A stretch of DNA of 64,000 nucleotides from Rehmannia glutinosa (GCA_016081115.2 CM071931.1:17212317-17276316); one strand, 5' to 3'; positions 22,290-35,269 are shown, numbered from the stretch's first letter. The notes: generated from the letters alone by a model not told the origin. A program made the numbers and translations.

Positions 22290-23340
22290 CATTTCTAGTA
22301 GATCAGCTTAATTAATCATTTTAGATGCCACTTTATTTGTTTTTCATTATCGTTGAATGGCGAACAATATTTAATTTTCTTGTCAAATTAATTTCAAATG
22401 TGTGTACGTTTGACAAAGATTATTTCAATGCATGCTTGCTGATCATAACAATGGAATTTAAGGTAATTTTCTTCATTTTAATTAGTTATAGCATTATCAA
22501 CTAATTAGTAATTACCATCTTTAATCAATTTGTGTGAAAGCATTTTATATACATGCAATTTGCTCGTACCTCAAAATGGGATAATTTCCATTGTACGCAA
22601 ATCACAGATGGCTTGAAATTTGAAATGCTAGCATATAGGTATAAATGATTTTCTCTAGGCAATTAAAATAAGATGAATTTAACATTTTGTTTAATCACAA
22701 ATATTGTAATAGTTTTCCATTAAGATTTTTTTCCTGAGAAAAATAAGGTATGAATTACAATGAAGGTGCATTCATATGACATTAGTGGAAGTCGAGTAAA
22801 ATTCGACATTTAATATATTAATTAATATATACGAGTATAATATAATATTTTGTTAAAAGTTAGTGTGAAGAAATCCGTAAAAAATGTGGAGATGATTAAT
22901 TCAAGGAATAGTAAATGTATGGGTTAAAGTATGAATATAAAATAATTATTTGTTAGTAAACAAAATACGACTTCTTTTGATATTTTTTTGATATTATAAA
23001 GATGTATTTATACTTATTTTACAAATATAAAATAAAATAAATATAATTGTTAATGTTATGATTCTTTTATTTATAATATATTCAATTAATACTTATAGAT
23101 AACATTTGATAATTAATTTTTAGATTAATTTTAATATTATAAAATTTATTAAAATGATGCATTAATCAATTAATACAAGTAACTATCAAATATATGTACT
23201 AAACGTTTCACTTAAAAAATTCAAGAAATTATATATAAAACAAAATGGTTGCGATAACTGAAATCAAAACTGGAATCGGTGATTCATGAACCGTGACCAC
23301 CCTTAATTAAAAATCGTTTATTTAATGATGTGTGACTTAT
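22290..23340. other. AT-rich intergenic sequence upstream of defensin gene 1
   Basis: No coding or repeat signal beyond AT-rich low complexity. It contains the presumed promoter region of gene 1. Confidence 0.5.
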
Positions 23341-23344
23341 ATTT

Positions 23345-23465
23345 TTTTTAATAACTTGGGAGTAGTGGTTGGATGAGAGATGATAAATTTCAAAAAAAAA
23401 ACTATAAAGATCTGAGTTCAAACCCTAGTTAATACCCTTTTAAAGGGTGAATACCACTTGAACTA
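23345..23465 (+). mobile_element. tRNA-derived SINE copy
   Basis: A-box-like GAGTAGTGGTTGG (near 23361) and B-box-like GAGTTCAAACCC (near 23414), spaced as in tRNA-derived SINEs, behind a TTTTTTTAATAACTTGG head. The same text recurs at 63703-63743 plus 63946-64000. Confidence 0.55.
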
Positions 23466-23639
23466 CATGCTAGTAATTATGTGTGACTTATATATGTATA
23501 CACATTTTAAATAATTATATTTACATGTTTGCTTATATCATGTGTTATCTAATATAGCATATGAATGTCATATGTACAGTAGTAATTATATTATTTTGTA
23601 CACGTGTGAGGCATCTTACATCTATTTAATGTAGGCAAA

Positions 23640-23817
23640 AACTTGTATAAGATGATCTCATAAATTATATTAATGAGAAGGATCCTATTTGTAATTCGAA
23701 TCTCAACTCAAACCCAAACTTATTAAGAAAAAAAAATATATATATATATATAATTTTGTGTTTTGTAGGACTCGTCTCATGAATCTATCTCTATGAGACC
23801 GTCTTATGTAAGACCTT
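23640..23817. mobile_element. Short inverted-repeat element (MITE)
   Basis: Left end ACTTGTATAAGATGATCTCA and the reverse complement of the right end, GTCTTACATAAGACGGTCTC, form imperfect terminal inverted repeats. About 178 bp, non-coding, with an internal TA run. Confidence 0.5.
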
Positions 23818-25400
23818 CATTTAATGTATAGGAATACAATTAGATGGAATAAATCATGTATGCTCCTGATTATACGCAGCCTTTCATGGATCTCCTTCAA
23901 ATTCCTTATTTCAGATTTAGATAAGATTTTCAAACCATATGCGTCATAATTTAGTACTAGAATATAAGTGTGCATACACGAAGATATTGTCAAATCAAGT
24001 ATGCTCTTGTATCGGTTTGAATCTTACATTTCATCTAGTATTTCAATACACTAGATACATGTTACATGTATAATTATAACATCATTTTATGCATGTAACA
24101 ATAGTCTAATATGGTTAGGATACAAGATGAAATTAAAAATGGAATGGAAGATTCCATGATGCTCTTGTATATATTGATTGAGGCATAAAAGATATATTGA
24201 TTGATATTGTAAAAGAAGTTTAGAGTATAAGAAGCAATAAAATCCATTGGTTAGCTATTTGTCAATAACAAAAATATATTTTAACCATATTATTCGGAAA
24301 TATGTTATTTCACCATTTTTTATAGCTCAATAATTATCCACTTTGCCCTTTTTTCATTTCTCAATACAGAGTCCTTTCTTGGGACCAAGAAATATACAAT
24401 ATTGATTTTTGAAAAATTGTCAAATACTTCATCGAATAATACAAGAAAGGTATAACCATAAGTTTTTGGTCAAAATGTCTAAAAAATATGTTTCATAAAA
24501 CATGATATTTTTCATTTTCAAAAAACGTAAATGACCAATTTGGTAGGGATGATAATGAGGAAGACGGTGTCGACCGTGTAGAGCCAAAAAAAATTATTAT
24601 ATCATAAAATATATAATAATTCAAATAAAATAAAATAAAAAAGAAACCAAATCCAAGAAAAATAAATTATTATAAATTTAATAGATTTATATGTCTATTT
24701 ATAATTTTTTTATCTTTTATTTTGCATTATTAATGCATATTATTTATAAAAACTATCATTATCGTAGTATATGTGTTAGATATTTATTAAGTACATATAT
24801 TAATATATATATGTAAGATATATATTATATGTAGTAAAAAATAAAAATGTTAAGGGGACAAATGATATCTACGCCCGCCTTGCCCTATTCAATTCGAGGT
24901 CATGGGAAGGAGTGATCCAAAGACAACGAGTTGGGTGGGGTAGGCCAAAATTATCATCCCTACAATTTGCATTGGAATATTGCCACCAAGTAATATATAT
25001 TTGGAATAGGCTTGCACGACCGGGGACGGACACACGGGGGGCGGCGGCAAGAATAACCCCCCTTGTCTTGCGATTGAACCCCTATAATATATTATTTAAT
25101 AAATTAATATAGTATATAAAAATGTAAACCAACATATCTTGCCCCCCCCCCCAATTTCCATGTAATTTTGTTATAAAAACTTGTATGTTTTGTTTTTATT
25201 TATATTAGATTTGATTTTGCCAGAGCCGGTCCAAGGTTTCGAGGGACCTAGAGCAATAAATAATATATATACTAGGTAAAAAATTTCAATTTTTTTGGTT
25301 AATACTTATTTGTATTTTTTCAATTTTTTTATCTGGCCCACCCCAATTTCGTGTCGGTCTACCCATAAATCGTAATAATTCCTAGATACGCCATGATATA
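23818..25400. other. Intergenic sequence with repeat relics
   Basis: Mostly AT-rich. Short GC-rich relics at 24870-25080 and a C run at 25143 look like ends of old transposons; CAGAGCCGGTCCAAGG near 25210 resembles a plant transposon terminus. No gene was seen. Confidence 0.45.
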
Positions 25401-25560
25401 CAATGGCGTAGCTAGGATTAATACTGAGGTGGGCAGATAAAAAAATTAAAAAAATACAAATAAATATTAACTAAAAAAAATTTTGAAAAATTTTACCTAG
25501 TAAATTTTTTTTGAAAAAAGAAAAGGAGGGGGCCCGGGTTGGCTCCTATCTCCGCCATTG
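25401..25560. mobile_element. hAT-type MITE (CAATGGCG termini)
   Basis: CAATGGCGTAGCTAGG at the left mirrors CCTATCTCCGCCATTG at the right. The 8-bp flanks (ATGATATA / ATTGTGTA) match at only five positions, so the duplication is weak or old. A further CAATGGCGGAGGTAAGG end at 25692 suggests a second, overlapping copy. It is related to the element at 63744-63945 (GGGCCCGGG...GG...CTACGCC text). Confidence 0.6.
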
Positions 25561-26113
25561 ATTGTGTATGTACATATATAAAAAAACTTGGTGTCCTCGG
25601 GGGAGGACCTCTGTCTTGTGACCATCTGCGCCGCCCACAATTTCGCCCCCAAGAGCAAATTTACTGCGTCCGTCCCGTCCGTGCACCAATCAATGGCGGA
25701 GGTAAGGGGCAATATCGAGTCCTACGGGTTTTTTCTAATTCCAATAAGAATTTTAAAACAATTAAAAATTTAAGTTATAATTTATATGATTTTCTTTGAA
25801 TTTCTCATTAGGCTCATCCCACTTTTTGGTGCATTGGCTGCACCAATATATCCTAACCAGTGCATGGCTCTATGCTCTTGATAAGCTGGTTAGTAGCACG
25901 ATTAAATTAATTGTAATGATGATAAACATTGGGTTTGTGATAAGTTTTAAGACCATGTTCAGAGTACCAAACACGCAAAAACAGCTAATTATTCAACCAC
26001 ATAAATTTGTTTCATTTCATATTTTATTCCCTTGTTGAGAGCCTATTACCACGTAAAATTCAAACTAGATCATAAACTCCATTATATATAGCTGGTTAAG
26101 TTATTTCAACTGG

Positions 26114-27051
26114 TTACAAATGCGGCCTCTCCAACTTTCCCTTGGCGGCGACCGGCGGCTTCTCATCGTCGGGCGGAGAAACGTCTGGGACCGGAGGAGG
26201 TGGCGGAGCACCAAATAAGGTGTTGCATTTCTTCCAACAAAAGCAAGAACCACGGGAGCATCGGCCGCCGGTGAATTTTTCACGTTTGCAGATTGTTTTG
26301 CAGTTGCCTGCATGCCGCCTGAAGTAACATCTCCCATGGTATTTCTTACTCTTTGTGTAGCAAATTCTCGCTTCAGTTCCCACCATAAATTCATCTGTAT
26401 TTATATAAAAATCCAAACACAAAAACCGGAGGATTAATATTTAATTTGTAAAAGCAAAATTAAAATAATTGCATGGAGAAAGGGAAAATAATTAAACTTG
26501 AACTATTTAGATATTTAGTACACTAAGTTACCATCTTTACATTTTAACCCATTATCTTTTAAACATTTAGACATTTAATCCTATATTCTGACCAAAATTG
26601 TGTAATTTTATAAGAAATTGTTGACAGAATGTGGATGCAAACATGTCAAATATCTTTTTTTGAGATTTTAGTGGTTTGCCGCAAAAATTATCACCAAAAC
26701 ATTAAAATTCCAAATTTTGTCTGTGGTAATTTGACGTGTTAATTTTGCAATAATTAAATCACTAAAATTCAAATACCTTAAACAAATTAGCACCCACTAG
26801 TGCTAGTTAGCGATTACAATAAAAAATTACACAATTCTGGTCAAAATTGAACTTAATGTCAAAAAACTTTAAGGATATTGGGCCAAAATTTAAAGTATTA
26901 TTTAGGCGACTAAATATCCAAGTAGTCCAAGACACAAGACCGAAAAATTGTTTCCCCCTGGAAAAATTAGCAATGATATTGACGAGAGAGAAATCTTACC
27001 AATGACGAGAAGCATGAGTAGCAAGAGTAGTACGGATACCTTCTTCTCCAT
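26114..27051 (-). CDS. Defensin with proline-rich C-terminal tail, gene 2 (two exons)
   Basis: Exon 1 (27000-27051, 52 nt) encodes MEKKVSVLLLLLMLLVI; donor GTAAGA. Exon 2 (26114-26394) follows acceptor AATACAG in phase 1 and reads DEFMVGTEARICYTKSKKYH, GRCYFRRHAGNCKTICKREK and FTGGRCSRGSCFCWKKC. The tail NTLFGAPPPPPVPDVSPPDD and EKPPVAAKGKLERPHL ends at TAA. About 110 residues, intact. Cleavage probably falls after TEA, leaving a mature protein that begins RIC. Cysteine spacing is C-10-C-8-C-3-C-9-C-4-C-1-C-3-C, and the defensin domain is strongly basic. Secreted antimicrobial role is inferred from the family. A proline-rich acidic-then-basic tail makes it look like the defensin-polyproline-linked class. 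Gene 3 is its close paralogue, with a homologous promoter. Confidence 0.88.
26490..26935. mobile_element. Inverted-repeat element in the intron of defensin gene 2
   Basis: Left CTTGAACTATTTAGATATTT and the reverse complement of the right, CTTGGACTACTTGGATATTT, form terminal inverted repeats of more than 20 bases. Inside, TTGACCAGAATT-type words are again mirrored, so the whole element is a near palindrome of about 440 bp. It occupies most of the intron. Confidence 0.65.
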
Positions 27052-27102
27052 CTTTGGTTCTCTGGTTTGAGGGTGATTTCCAAACAACTGATTATGGCTT
27101 GA

Positions 27103-27109
27103 ATTTATA
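27103..27109 (-). promoter_or_regulatory. TATA box of defensin gene 2
   Basis: The minus strand reads CTATAAATTCAAG, with TATAAAT 51 bases before the ATG. The block from TATA to TTTGGAAATCA is shared with gene 3, so promoter duplication is evident. Confidence 0.65.
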
Positions 27110-27948
27110 GATTTCTGGAATTTGCATGGTTTAATTAAGGGTCAAATACATTTAATTTCATGGGAATTCAGCAGTGCGTATAGTCGTTTCTACTAGAAAC
27201 TTTTCTTAAGTTTTGTTTACTCCAAAAATTCTTCTGCTAATTTTGATTAGGATGCTAATATTGTTTCAGATTTGGGATTAGTTGCTAATGATTATGATTT
27301 TATTGACTTCCAACCCAAACAAAATCGAATATCCAACTGGGTTCGATTTGTTATAATCGCATGCTGATTTTTATGATTTAATTTTTTTATAAAATTTGTT
27401 TTAAAATAATTCGTGCGTCATTTTAGAGTTGTACATTAATTTCTTTTTCTACATTGTAATATGTCACCAGATTTTGTGGTTTAATGGAGTAACAAATTTA
27501 ATAGGATTGTTTTTATTTAGTTTTTATTTATATTAACATTGTTATTGTTAATACTAATTATTTACAGTATTAAATTTAGTTTAAAAATATATATATTTTG
27601 TGAAAATAAAAATATTGTATTGTACTCAAAAAACAATATTGTATTAGAATATTTATACAAATTATTTATATAATATGTTAAGAAATATTTGGTGGAAAAA
27701 ATAGTTTATTGTATGGGAATATTCAGAGAGTTCTTTTTAGTGTAAAAATCGAAGTAGATGGATTGGAGATGGATATTGAGTTTGATGCGAAATTACACGA
27801 TTTTAATGCAAAAATTGCACTAAAATAGAATTTTGGGTTGGAGATGGCCTTAGAGACTTAGTCAATTTTTCTTTCAGTTTTGAAATATGCCCATCAAGTT
27901 GGAAAAATTCATATATTTAGTCATATTACCTTCTATAATTAGAGGTGT
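27110..27948. other. Intergenic sequence
   Basis: AT-rich, includes the promoter region of defensin gene 2. No other signal seen. Confidence 0.5.
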
Positions 27949-28858
27949 TTTCGTATTCTTCGACTTCGTCCTCGAATCAAATTGATCAAATGAACATTTT
28001 AAACCACCATTTCGAAATTCGATCCTATTTTGATTAATTTCGAATCAAATTTAATCGAATTAGATTTGTCGATTTTCAAATTAAATTGAGTCAATCCAAA
28101 AATCCAAATTTATCAATAAATCGAGGCACAATTAGGATTCAAGCCCATACTTTTTGGATTCAAAAACAATATTTTAAGCAAAACTTTGATATTTTTAACA
28201 AAAAAATCCTATAATGAAATAAAAACATAAGCGAACCGTAAATTATTAAATCCATATTGTTACTTTAATGATATTATAAAAACTGAAAACAAATTACTTG
28301 TAAGGCTAATCTCTTAAAAACAAAAGGCATGTTGTTTTTTATTTTTTAATTAAAAATATATCGTTCTTTTGAGTTTGAATTCATCATAAGATATTTCCAA
28401 AACTAAACAAAAATCATGAAACTTCGAAATGAGATTGAGCCGTGAAACTAGCTAATTCTAGTGCAATAAATTTATTATAATATCCATGTGATTTAAATAT
28501 TTTTTATACATCAACGAAATATATTATTTATATTTTGCATATGCAATTTTTATTTGTATAATATATAAAATATATAATTTGAATTAAAATGTGAATATGC
28601 AATTATATTTAAATTACAACTGAGTTTGAATCAGTACACGAATTTGAATTAAAATGCGAATATGAATCGATATTTGAACTGAATTTACTCGAATTTCACC
28701 TTCAGTTAGGATTTTTGAAAAGAATTCGAATACAATTCCCCAATTCGTTCGATTTGAATATTCATTTTTGAAAATTCGAGTTGATTCGAAATTCAAAAAT
28801 CCTAATTCGAATTCAAGTCGAATCAAATATCAGATTGATTCGAAAAATGAACACCCCT
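27949..28858. repeat. Fold-back repeat with GGTGTT ends and GAATCGA-rich arms
   Basis: The left TAGAGGTGTTTTCG... and right ...AAAAATGAACACCCCTA are inverted, and both arms are full of TTCGAATC/GATTCGAA words. About 0.9 kb, no coding signal. This is a typical dispersed plant fold-back pattern around which hAT-like origin is only a guess. Confidence 0.5.
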
Positions 28859-29307
28859 AGCTATAATAGAAAAAAATTTATCTTTTGGGTTGATTAGACA
28901 TTCAATTTGGGGGACATTTAATGTGATAAGGATACAGTTGTCCTACATTCCATGAAAAAAGAAAAGACATTTTTATGTTGCCTTGCTTTCTTTTTCCGGA
29001 TATTTTTATATGCACTCACCCATTTCTTTTGGACATTCTTACGCTGTCGTGCTTTTCTATGTACTTTTTAACGTTGTTTCACACGTGTTTCATCTGATAA
29101 AATTTCCGTGAAATACAACTTATGTTCACGTTAAATACTTAATTTTATACTTAATATTCTATAAATAATCGAGAAACATACACATATTGAAACAAAAAAT
29201 ATAGAAATGACATAATTTAATTTTTGATTCAATGCATTGAAAATATCAAAACAACATAGAAACAACTCAAAAACAACATAACAACAAAATACCCTTGTTA
29301 TAGTGTT
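28859..29307. other. AT-rich sequence left of the copia insertion
   Basis: No feature recognised. It continues, after the 14-kb insertion, at 43287. Confidence 0.5.
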
Positions 29308-29312
29308 ATGAT

Positions 29313-29644
29313 TGTTAGGATTAACACTTAATCATCATGTAATTACCTTGCTTATGTTTTTATTTGTTTTATTCCTCTGCCATATGACCGTCCATAGTGG
29401 CCTAGGATAGTGGTTGTCTTGTACCTTCCTAGTACAATTTATAGCTGTTATTTTGGTTGTATTCTTAGAGCATAGCAGAGTCATTTCTATCAAGGTTTAG
29501 GTCAGGTCACCATCGCCTATATATAGCAAGCTATCAGTCCATTTATCAATGTAACAGTAACCTTACTACTCTGAGTAATGAAATTGCTTTCTTTATTATT
29601 TTGCTGCAAAATGCTTAAACCTTTTTTGCTATTGTATTCTCACA
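29313..29644 (+). repeat. 5' LTR of the copia element
   Basis: TGTTAGGATTAAC ... GTATTCTCACA, with a CTATATATAG core-promoter motif near 29517. Directly followed by the primer-binding site TGGTATCGAGCAAG (29645 on), which resembles the initiator-Met tRNA site TGGTATCAGAGC with a small change. Confidence 0.92.
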
Positions 29645-29713
29645 TGGTATCGAGCAAGTTTAGGCCATCTCGATACTCCCTTTTCTTCCTTTTTCTCGAG
29701 CCACATCTTTGCT

Positions 29714-30620
29714 ATGGAAGATCCTAAAACCCTGGATCGGACCTCGGATCATTAATCCTCAATCCATCCAATCTCATATCATCCAATCTCAAAATCAAGT
29801 TGTCACGGTCAAACTCACATCGATAACAACTATTTGCTATGGAAGATGCAAATATTAACAAATAAGTTAGATCTTTGTTGTCTCCTTGGCTTTCTCACTT
29901 TGGTAAAATCCAACCTCGGAAAAATTTCTCATTAACACCGAAACTCAAGAAGCTAAGTCCAATCCACGAGTATGAGATATATCTTAGACAAGATTAACTC
30001 TTGGCTCATGGATTCTATCTACTCTCTCTCTGAAAGTGTTCTTGTTCTTGTTGTTGGACTTGATAGTGCTTCAGAGATTTGGAACTCGCTTGAAACAAAT
30101 TTTTCAAGTCGACAAAGGCAAGACTCATGTAATACAAGTTCCACTCCAAAATCTAAAGAAAGGATCCATGAGTATGAGAGACTATTTGGACAAAGCTAAG
30201 GCATGCCGTGATGCATTAACCTGCTGAAATAAAGTTATCGAAGAAGAACAATTTCTACATGTATTATTAGGCTTGCCTAGTGAATACAATCATGTCATTG
30301 TCACCATACATCATCAATAGATTTCTTCTCCATGAGTGAAGCAAGTGCACTCCTTATGAGCTTTGAGAGTAGATTGGACCTTGTCAGTGACATCACCACT
30401 AATACTATTGGAGAATCCTTCACTTGAAATTTTGCTCAGTCTGGTCAAAGAAGAAACACTGGTTTTACCACTCCTAATAGAGGCAGAGGAACACCATTTC
30501 AAAGAGGCAGGGGAAGAGTTAACTATAGAGGAAGAGGAGGAATGCCTATGGAAACAACAGTCTCATATGTCAAGTTTGTCATGTTCCTGGGCACATTGCG
30601 ATAGGTGCTACTACATATGT
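29714..30620 (+). pseudogene. Copia gag (UBN2-type) with zinc-knuckle remnant
   Basis: Pieces in several frames: NYLLWKMQILTNK, SWLMDSIYSLSES, SEIWNSLETNFSS, SMSMRDYLDKAKACRDALTC, EEQFLHVLLGLPSEYNHVIV, and a CHVPGHIAIRC-like knuckle near 30570-30605. Several stops. It would encode the capsid-like particle protein if intact. Confidence 0.8.
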
Positions 30621-32024
30621 GATCAGGGCTACACTTCAAACAATGCTCCGAATCAAGGACAGACTCACAACTACAGAGGTCCAAATGACAACCCTGGGAA
30701 TAGAAACCACAATGGAGGCAACTACACTGCTCTAGTTGCAAATCAAACCCATCAGGAAAGTATTGTTGATACCAACTGGTATCCTGATTATGGAGCCTCC
30801 AACCACATCACCCATGATCTTTCAAATCTGAACTTGGCCACTTGAAGGAACAAACAAGTTGCACATTGGAGATGGATCAGGTTTGTTAATCTCTCATATT
30901 GGTAGCTCTATCATCTCCTCTGACTCCTCTCCTTCATTTATTCTTAAGAATCTTCTTCATGTCCCTAATATCACAAAAAATCTCCTAAATGTATCTCAGT
31001 TTTCTCGTGATAATAAAGTATTTTTTGAATTTCATCTTGATTTCTGTTGTATTAAGGATCAAGCCACAGAAGTTGTGCTTCTCCAAGGGAAGGTTAAAGA
31101 CGGATTGTACCAGTTTGAGCTTAAAAGTGATAAGTCAAAAGATTAGCTGCAGTCAAGTTCTTTTTCTACTTTCCAGCAATCTCCTGTAACTTTTCTTTCA
31201 AGCACTTCTAGTTTAGGTTTGTCAAATTCTATCAAAAAGCCTACTCTTGATGTTTGGCATCACAGGCTTGGTCATGCCAGTTATGATACTGTTGTCAAAG
31301 CCCTCAAGAGCTGCAATAAAAGTGCTTCTGCTTTATGTACTGCATGTATGCATGCTATATCCCACAAACTTCCTTTCAAATACTCCAACACTGAACACAA
31401 TAACTTATTTGATCTTATTCACACAGATTTATGGGGACCATCTCCAATTAAATCTCCCACAGCCATCTTTATTGTGTTTGTTTCATTAATCATCACTCTA
31501 AATACATTTGGTTATACTTTCTTAAATCCAAATATGAAGCTCTTAATGCTTTTAGTCAATTCAAAAGCATGATCTATACTCAGTTCAATAAAACTATTAA
31601 GGTTGTGCAAAGTGTCTGGGGTGGAGAATTCCAACCCTTGTCTAAATTCCTTCTTAATAATGGTATCCTTCACCAAATTTCTTGTCCCTACACTTCACAA
31701 CAAAATGGGACTGCAGAAAGGAAACATAGACATGTAGTTGAAGTTGGCTTATCACTGATGGCTCATTCTGGTGTTCCATAAAAGTTTTGGCTTGATTCCT
31801 TTAGAACAGTTGTCTATCTTATCAATAGACTTCCTTCCACAATGCTGGCATACAAATCTCCTTTTGAAGTTCTTTATAAACACAAGCTCAATTACTCTCA
31901 TTTGAAATTTTTTGGATATTTGTGTTATCCTCATTTAAGAGACATCAACAAAAATAAACTTGAATACAGAACTACACCCTCTACGTTCATAGGTTATAGT
32001 CCAAGTTATAAGGGTTATAAATTA
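30621..32024 (+). pseudogene. Copia protease and integrase
   Basis: Protease: TNWYPDYGASNHITHDLSNL (the active-site D-S/Y-G-A motif, with Y where S is usual), then LHIGDGSGL and LKNLLHVPNITKNLLNVSQF. GAG-pre-integrase: LDVWHHRLGHASYDTVVKAL with CTACMHAISHKLPF. Integrase: FDLIHTDLWGPSPI, GGEF...LLNNGILHQISCPYTSQQNG and AERKHRHVVE, then KSPFEVLYKHKLNYSHLKFF and FIGYSPSYKGYKL. At 32024 the Ty3 array interrupts the reading; it resumes at 40070. Confidence 0.9.
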
Positions 32025-33729
32025 TGTAACACCACATAAATTATTTAATCTTTGGGATAGTGATTTTTTTGGTCTTTTAGGATTTTAATTCTGGTCCAAC
32101 ATAGAAATGCCCTTTTATTTTTTTAAGCCCGGTGATTATTATATTGATAGGCCTATTTATCAAGCCCACTTTATTAAAGCCCATATGTGCAATTTATTTT
32201 ATTTGAAAATCTGCAAAATTTTATTAGCAAAAGGAGTCCTCATGTTTTTTCAATTCTTTATTTGGATAGAAAAGAATTTTATTTGTATAATTTTATTTGT
32301 ACATATCCAATAGATTTAACCTAATACGTGGCATAATACAATAAGGATTCTAAGCCTAAATACAGATATATTTTCAGATATCTCTTCTTGTTTTCACCAC
32401 TCTCATGTAAAATCGGTAGTTCAACAATATTCATAGCCAAGTAATCACTCCATCCAATTTTACAAAGATTATGATCCAGTTCTTACCATCACCTTCTTAG
32501 TTCACGCCACCCGCCGTTGTTTCTCATCACTGGTACCTGGTATGGAGGTTGCGAAAAAAAAGAAAAAAAATATAGGGGATAGAGAGGGGGAGACGAGATA
32601 GAGAGGAAGGAGTTTGCCCCAACTTTGAAATTGGGGGTGTTTTGAATTCAATACAGAAGCTTAGTAATATTTATTTTATAAAAAAAAAGGGGCGGGGAGA
32701 TCGAGAGAGTCAGAGAGAAAGGCGATGGAGATTGTTGAGAAGAATATATGAACCAGGGATGGGCTTTTTTCTAAAGATGTTGAGATTTATTGAGGGAGAA
32801 ATAAGGGTCTTTTTGGGTTTGACTTGGTTCAGTGGTCAGATTTCATGTTTTAGCTTGGGATTTAAGCAATTTGTTTTTCAGAAATCACAATTTTGCCCCC
32901 AAGCTTTAAGATCTCATATAATCAGCCTTGATTCAAGTTTTTGGAATCTTTTTACTCCAATTTTTATGTACGACTAATAATTATATTCCTATTATTTTTT
33001 AAATCCCACTATTTTTTTTAAGGCCATGTATTAAGTTAAGTTTATTATTTATCATTTGTAGGAAACAATATTTCTGAGGTCTAGGATTTTTGAGTTCAAG
33101 CAATTTCATATTTTTTTCCAAGTTCAAGAACTGTATTTTTGAGGTGGGGTTTACTACTTTTTGTCTACTTTAAATGTCTTGTTATGATTGTTATATGTAT
33201 GGGCACGTTAAACATGACATGACACGAAGGTACTTAATTGTATATCACGAAGGTACTTAATCGTACAAACATGAACGTACTTAATTGTATACCCTTAGTT
33301 AGCCTACGGGTTTGTTTGATTTAACCATGGAAATAATAGGTGTGTATACAGTGACGATTATGCTTGTGTATTTGATTTAGATAATGCGTCCCCACTGAGT
33401 TGTTGATAGCTCACCCCTTTCATTGAAATATTTCCAGGTTAGGAGTCCGGTGTGGCACGTGGTGGATGGATGTGATCGGAGTCATGCAAAGTTTTCTTTT
33501 GAATTTATTTTATAATTATTGAGAGTTTTTCAGACAATGTTTATTGTTTTAAGTTTCCTTTGCGCATATGGATTATAGTTTAATGTATTCTTTAGTACAA
33601 GTTATTTTTTTTTCCTTTGAAGTGAAATTTAGTAGTCTATTTCTCTTTAACTGTGGGATATTTATAAAAGTTTTTATTTAGCGACACATTTATTCATGGT
33701 TGTACTCTTTATAAAATTGGGGTGTTACA
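32025..33729 (+). repeat. Ty3 array LTR 1 (about 1705 bp)
   Basis: TGTAACACC...GGGGTGTTACA. Contains open frames of up to 111 codons (for example at 32642), but these recur unchanged only because the LTR recurs, and do not resemble proteins. Confidence 0.9.
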
Positions 33730-34245
33730 AGTGATATCAGAGCAGGTTTACGTTTCTGTAGACTTGAAAAAAAAAAGTGAGGAAATATTATTTTTTTTTA
33801 AAAAAAATGTGTTCCAAAATGTCTATGAATATCCATCTCCGTTGTACCACATTGACTCCAAGGTATGCATATATATTTTTTTTCAATGATCATGCCAAGA
33901 TATGCTTTATGAGCTTTAGGCTAATGTCATGTACTATGAGAAATCATGTATTATTATTATCATGCGATATATTTCTTCATGTTTACATTTTTTATCAAAG
34001 AAAATTTCATGATAAAACCATGTGGGCTTTAATTACATGAACCTAGATGGCCAATACTTATTAGACACGAACTGTTAAGAAGATGATTGGAACGATATGT
34101 TAATTGCATTACTAATGGCTTATAGAAGTTACCAATTGCATGAGTACGACTTATTAGTGTTCGCACCACTAATTGGACAGTATTTGAACATGTGATATAT
34201 GATGACCTACCTAGAGTACTAAGAAGCACTATGTATATGACTATA

Positions 34246-35210
34246 GAAAAATGATTCGATGATGTAGATCTGGAGCCCGAGCTGCTGCTACTGCTACTAA
34301 CAACAACATTAACCAAAATAACGAGGCAAACCCAGTACCGGCAAGGAACCAAGGGAATGTCGAGAATGAACACGTATTCAACCAAGTACCCACGTTAACC
34401 CAGGCTCAAGTGGTGGAGCAGTTTCGCCGCTTCTCACCCCCAACCTTTAATGGGCAAGAAGCACCTGTTTATGTAGACGAATGGTTCATATCAATGGAGC
34501 GCACATTTGAACTGATCGAGTGTAGTGAGGCACAATGAATCCTTTGTGTATCAACTGGTACAAGATGCTAGTCGATGGTGGATGAGTTAGGTCTACCGAG
34601 GAACGAGCAACCCTAACATGGGAAGGATTTAAGGAGATAGTAATGGAAAAATATTATCCCCAACACTATCAGGGGCAAATGGAACGCGAGTTTTAGGATT
34701 TGAAGCAAGGAGGAATAACAATTACAGAATATGAAATAAAATTCAACCAGATGAGTTTTTTCGTGGAGCACATGGCCGACACTGATCGTAAGAGAGAATT
34801 GAGGTTTTAAGCGGGCTTACATCCAGGGATACTGCATATTGTGGCAAGTCATCGGGTATTATCGTATGCTGAAACAGTTTTTTGGGCTCAAGAGATTGCC
34901 GCTAGCTAGGAGTTAGACCGACAAAAGACATGGAATTTGGGGAAACGAAACTGGAGTGGGAATCAAGATGAGAGGGGAGATCAGAATAAACAGGCGAGAA
35001 CCGAATTGAAATCTGGACAGACACCCAGACTAGTAAACCGTTGTGTGTCAAGTGTGGGAAAAATCACAATGGAGGCTGTTTGTTGGGTAAAGATGTTTGC
35101 TTTAGGTGTAAGAAGCCAGAGCATGCATCATGTGAATGTGTTGCTGAGAAAAAAAAAACAAGGGAAAAAAGGTCAAGGCTCTGGAGGACAGGCCCGAGTT
35201 TAAGTTATGA
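34246..35210 (+). pseudogene. Ty3-type gag, copy 1
   Basis: Reading across frames: VVEQFRRFSPPTFNGQEAPV, YVDEWFISMERTFELIE, DASRWWM, EKYYP, LKQGGITITEYEIKFNQMSF and FVEHMADTDRKRELRF, then two zinc knuckles at about 35044-35150 (CVKCGKNHNGGC and CFRCKKPEHASCEC). Stops and frameshifts are present. There is no protease, RT or integrase between the knuckles and the 3' LTR, so the unit depends on another element for replication. Confidence 0.85.
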
Positions 35211-35269
35211 CTCATAATAAAGGTACATAACTAAATTTCGAGGACGAAATTTATTTAAGGGGGTAGCAT

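Noticed and set aside
23405..23425. tRNA gene candidate from a B-box-like sequence
   Set aside because: No cloverleaf can be folded; it matches a SINE copy present again at the window end.
26101..26394. 97-codon minus-strand frame at defensin gene 2
   Set aside because: Shadow of exon 2 in another frame; lacks the cysteine pattern.
32642..32977. 111-codon frame in the Ty3 LTR, and similar frames at 32107, 35352 and 38575
   Set aside because: They lie wholly within LTRs, differ by indels between copies and match no protein family that I know.
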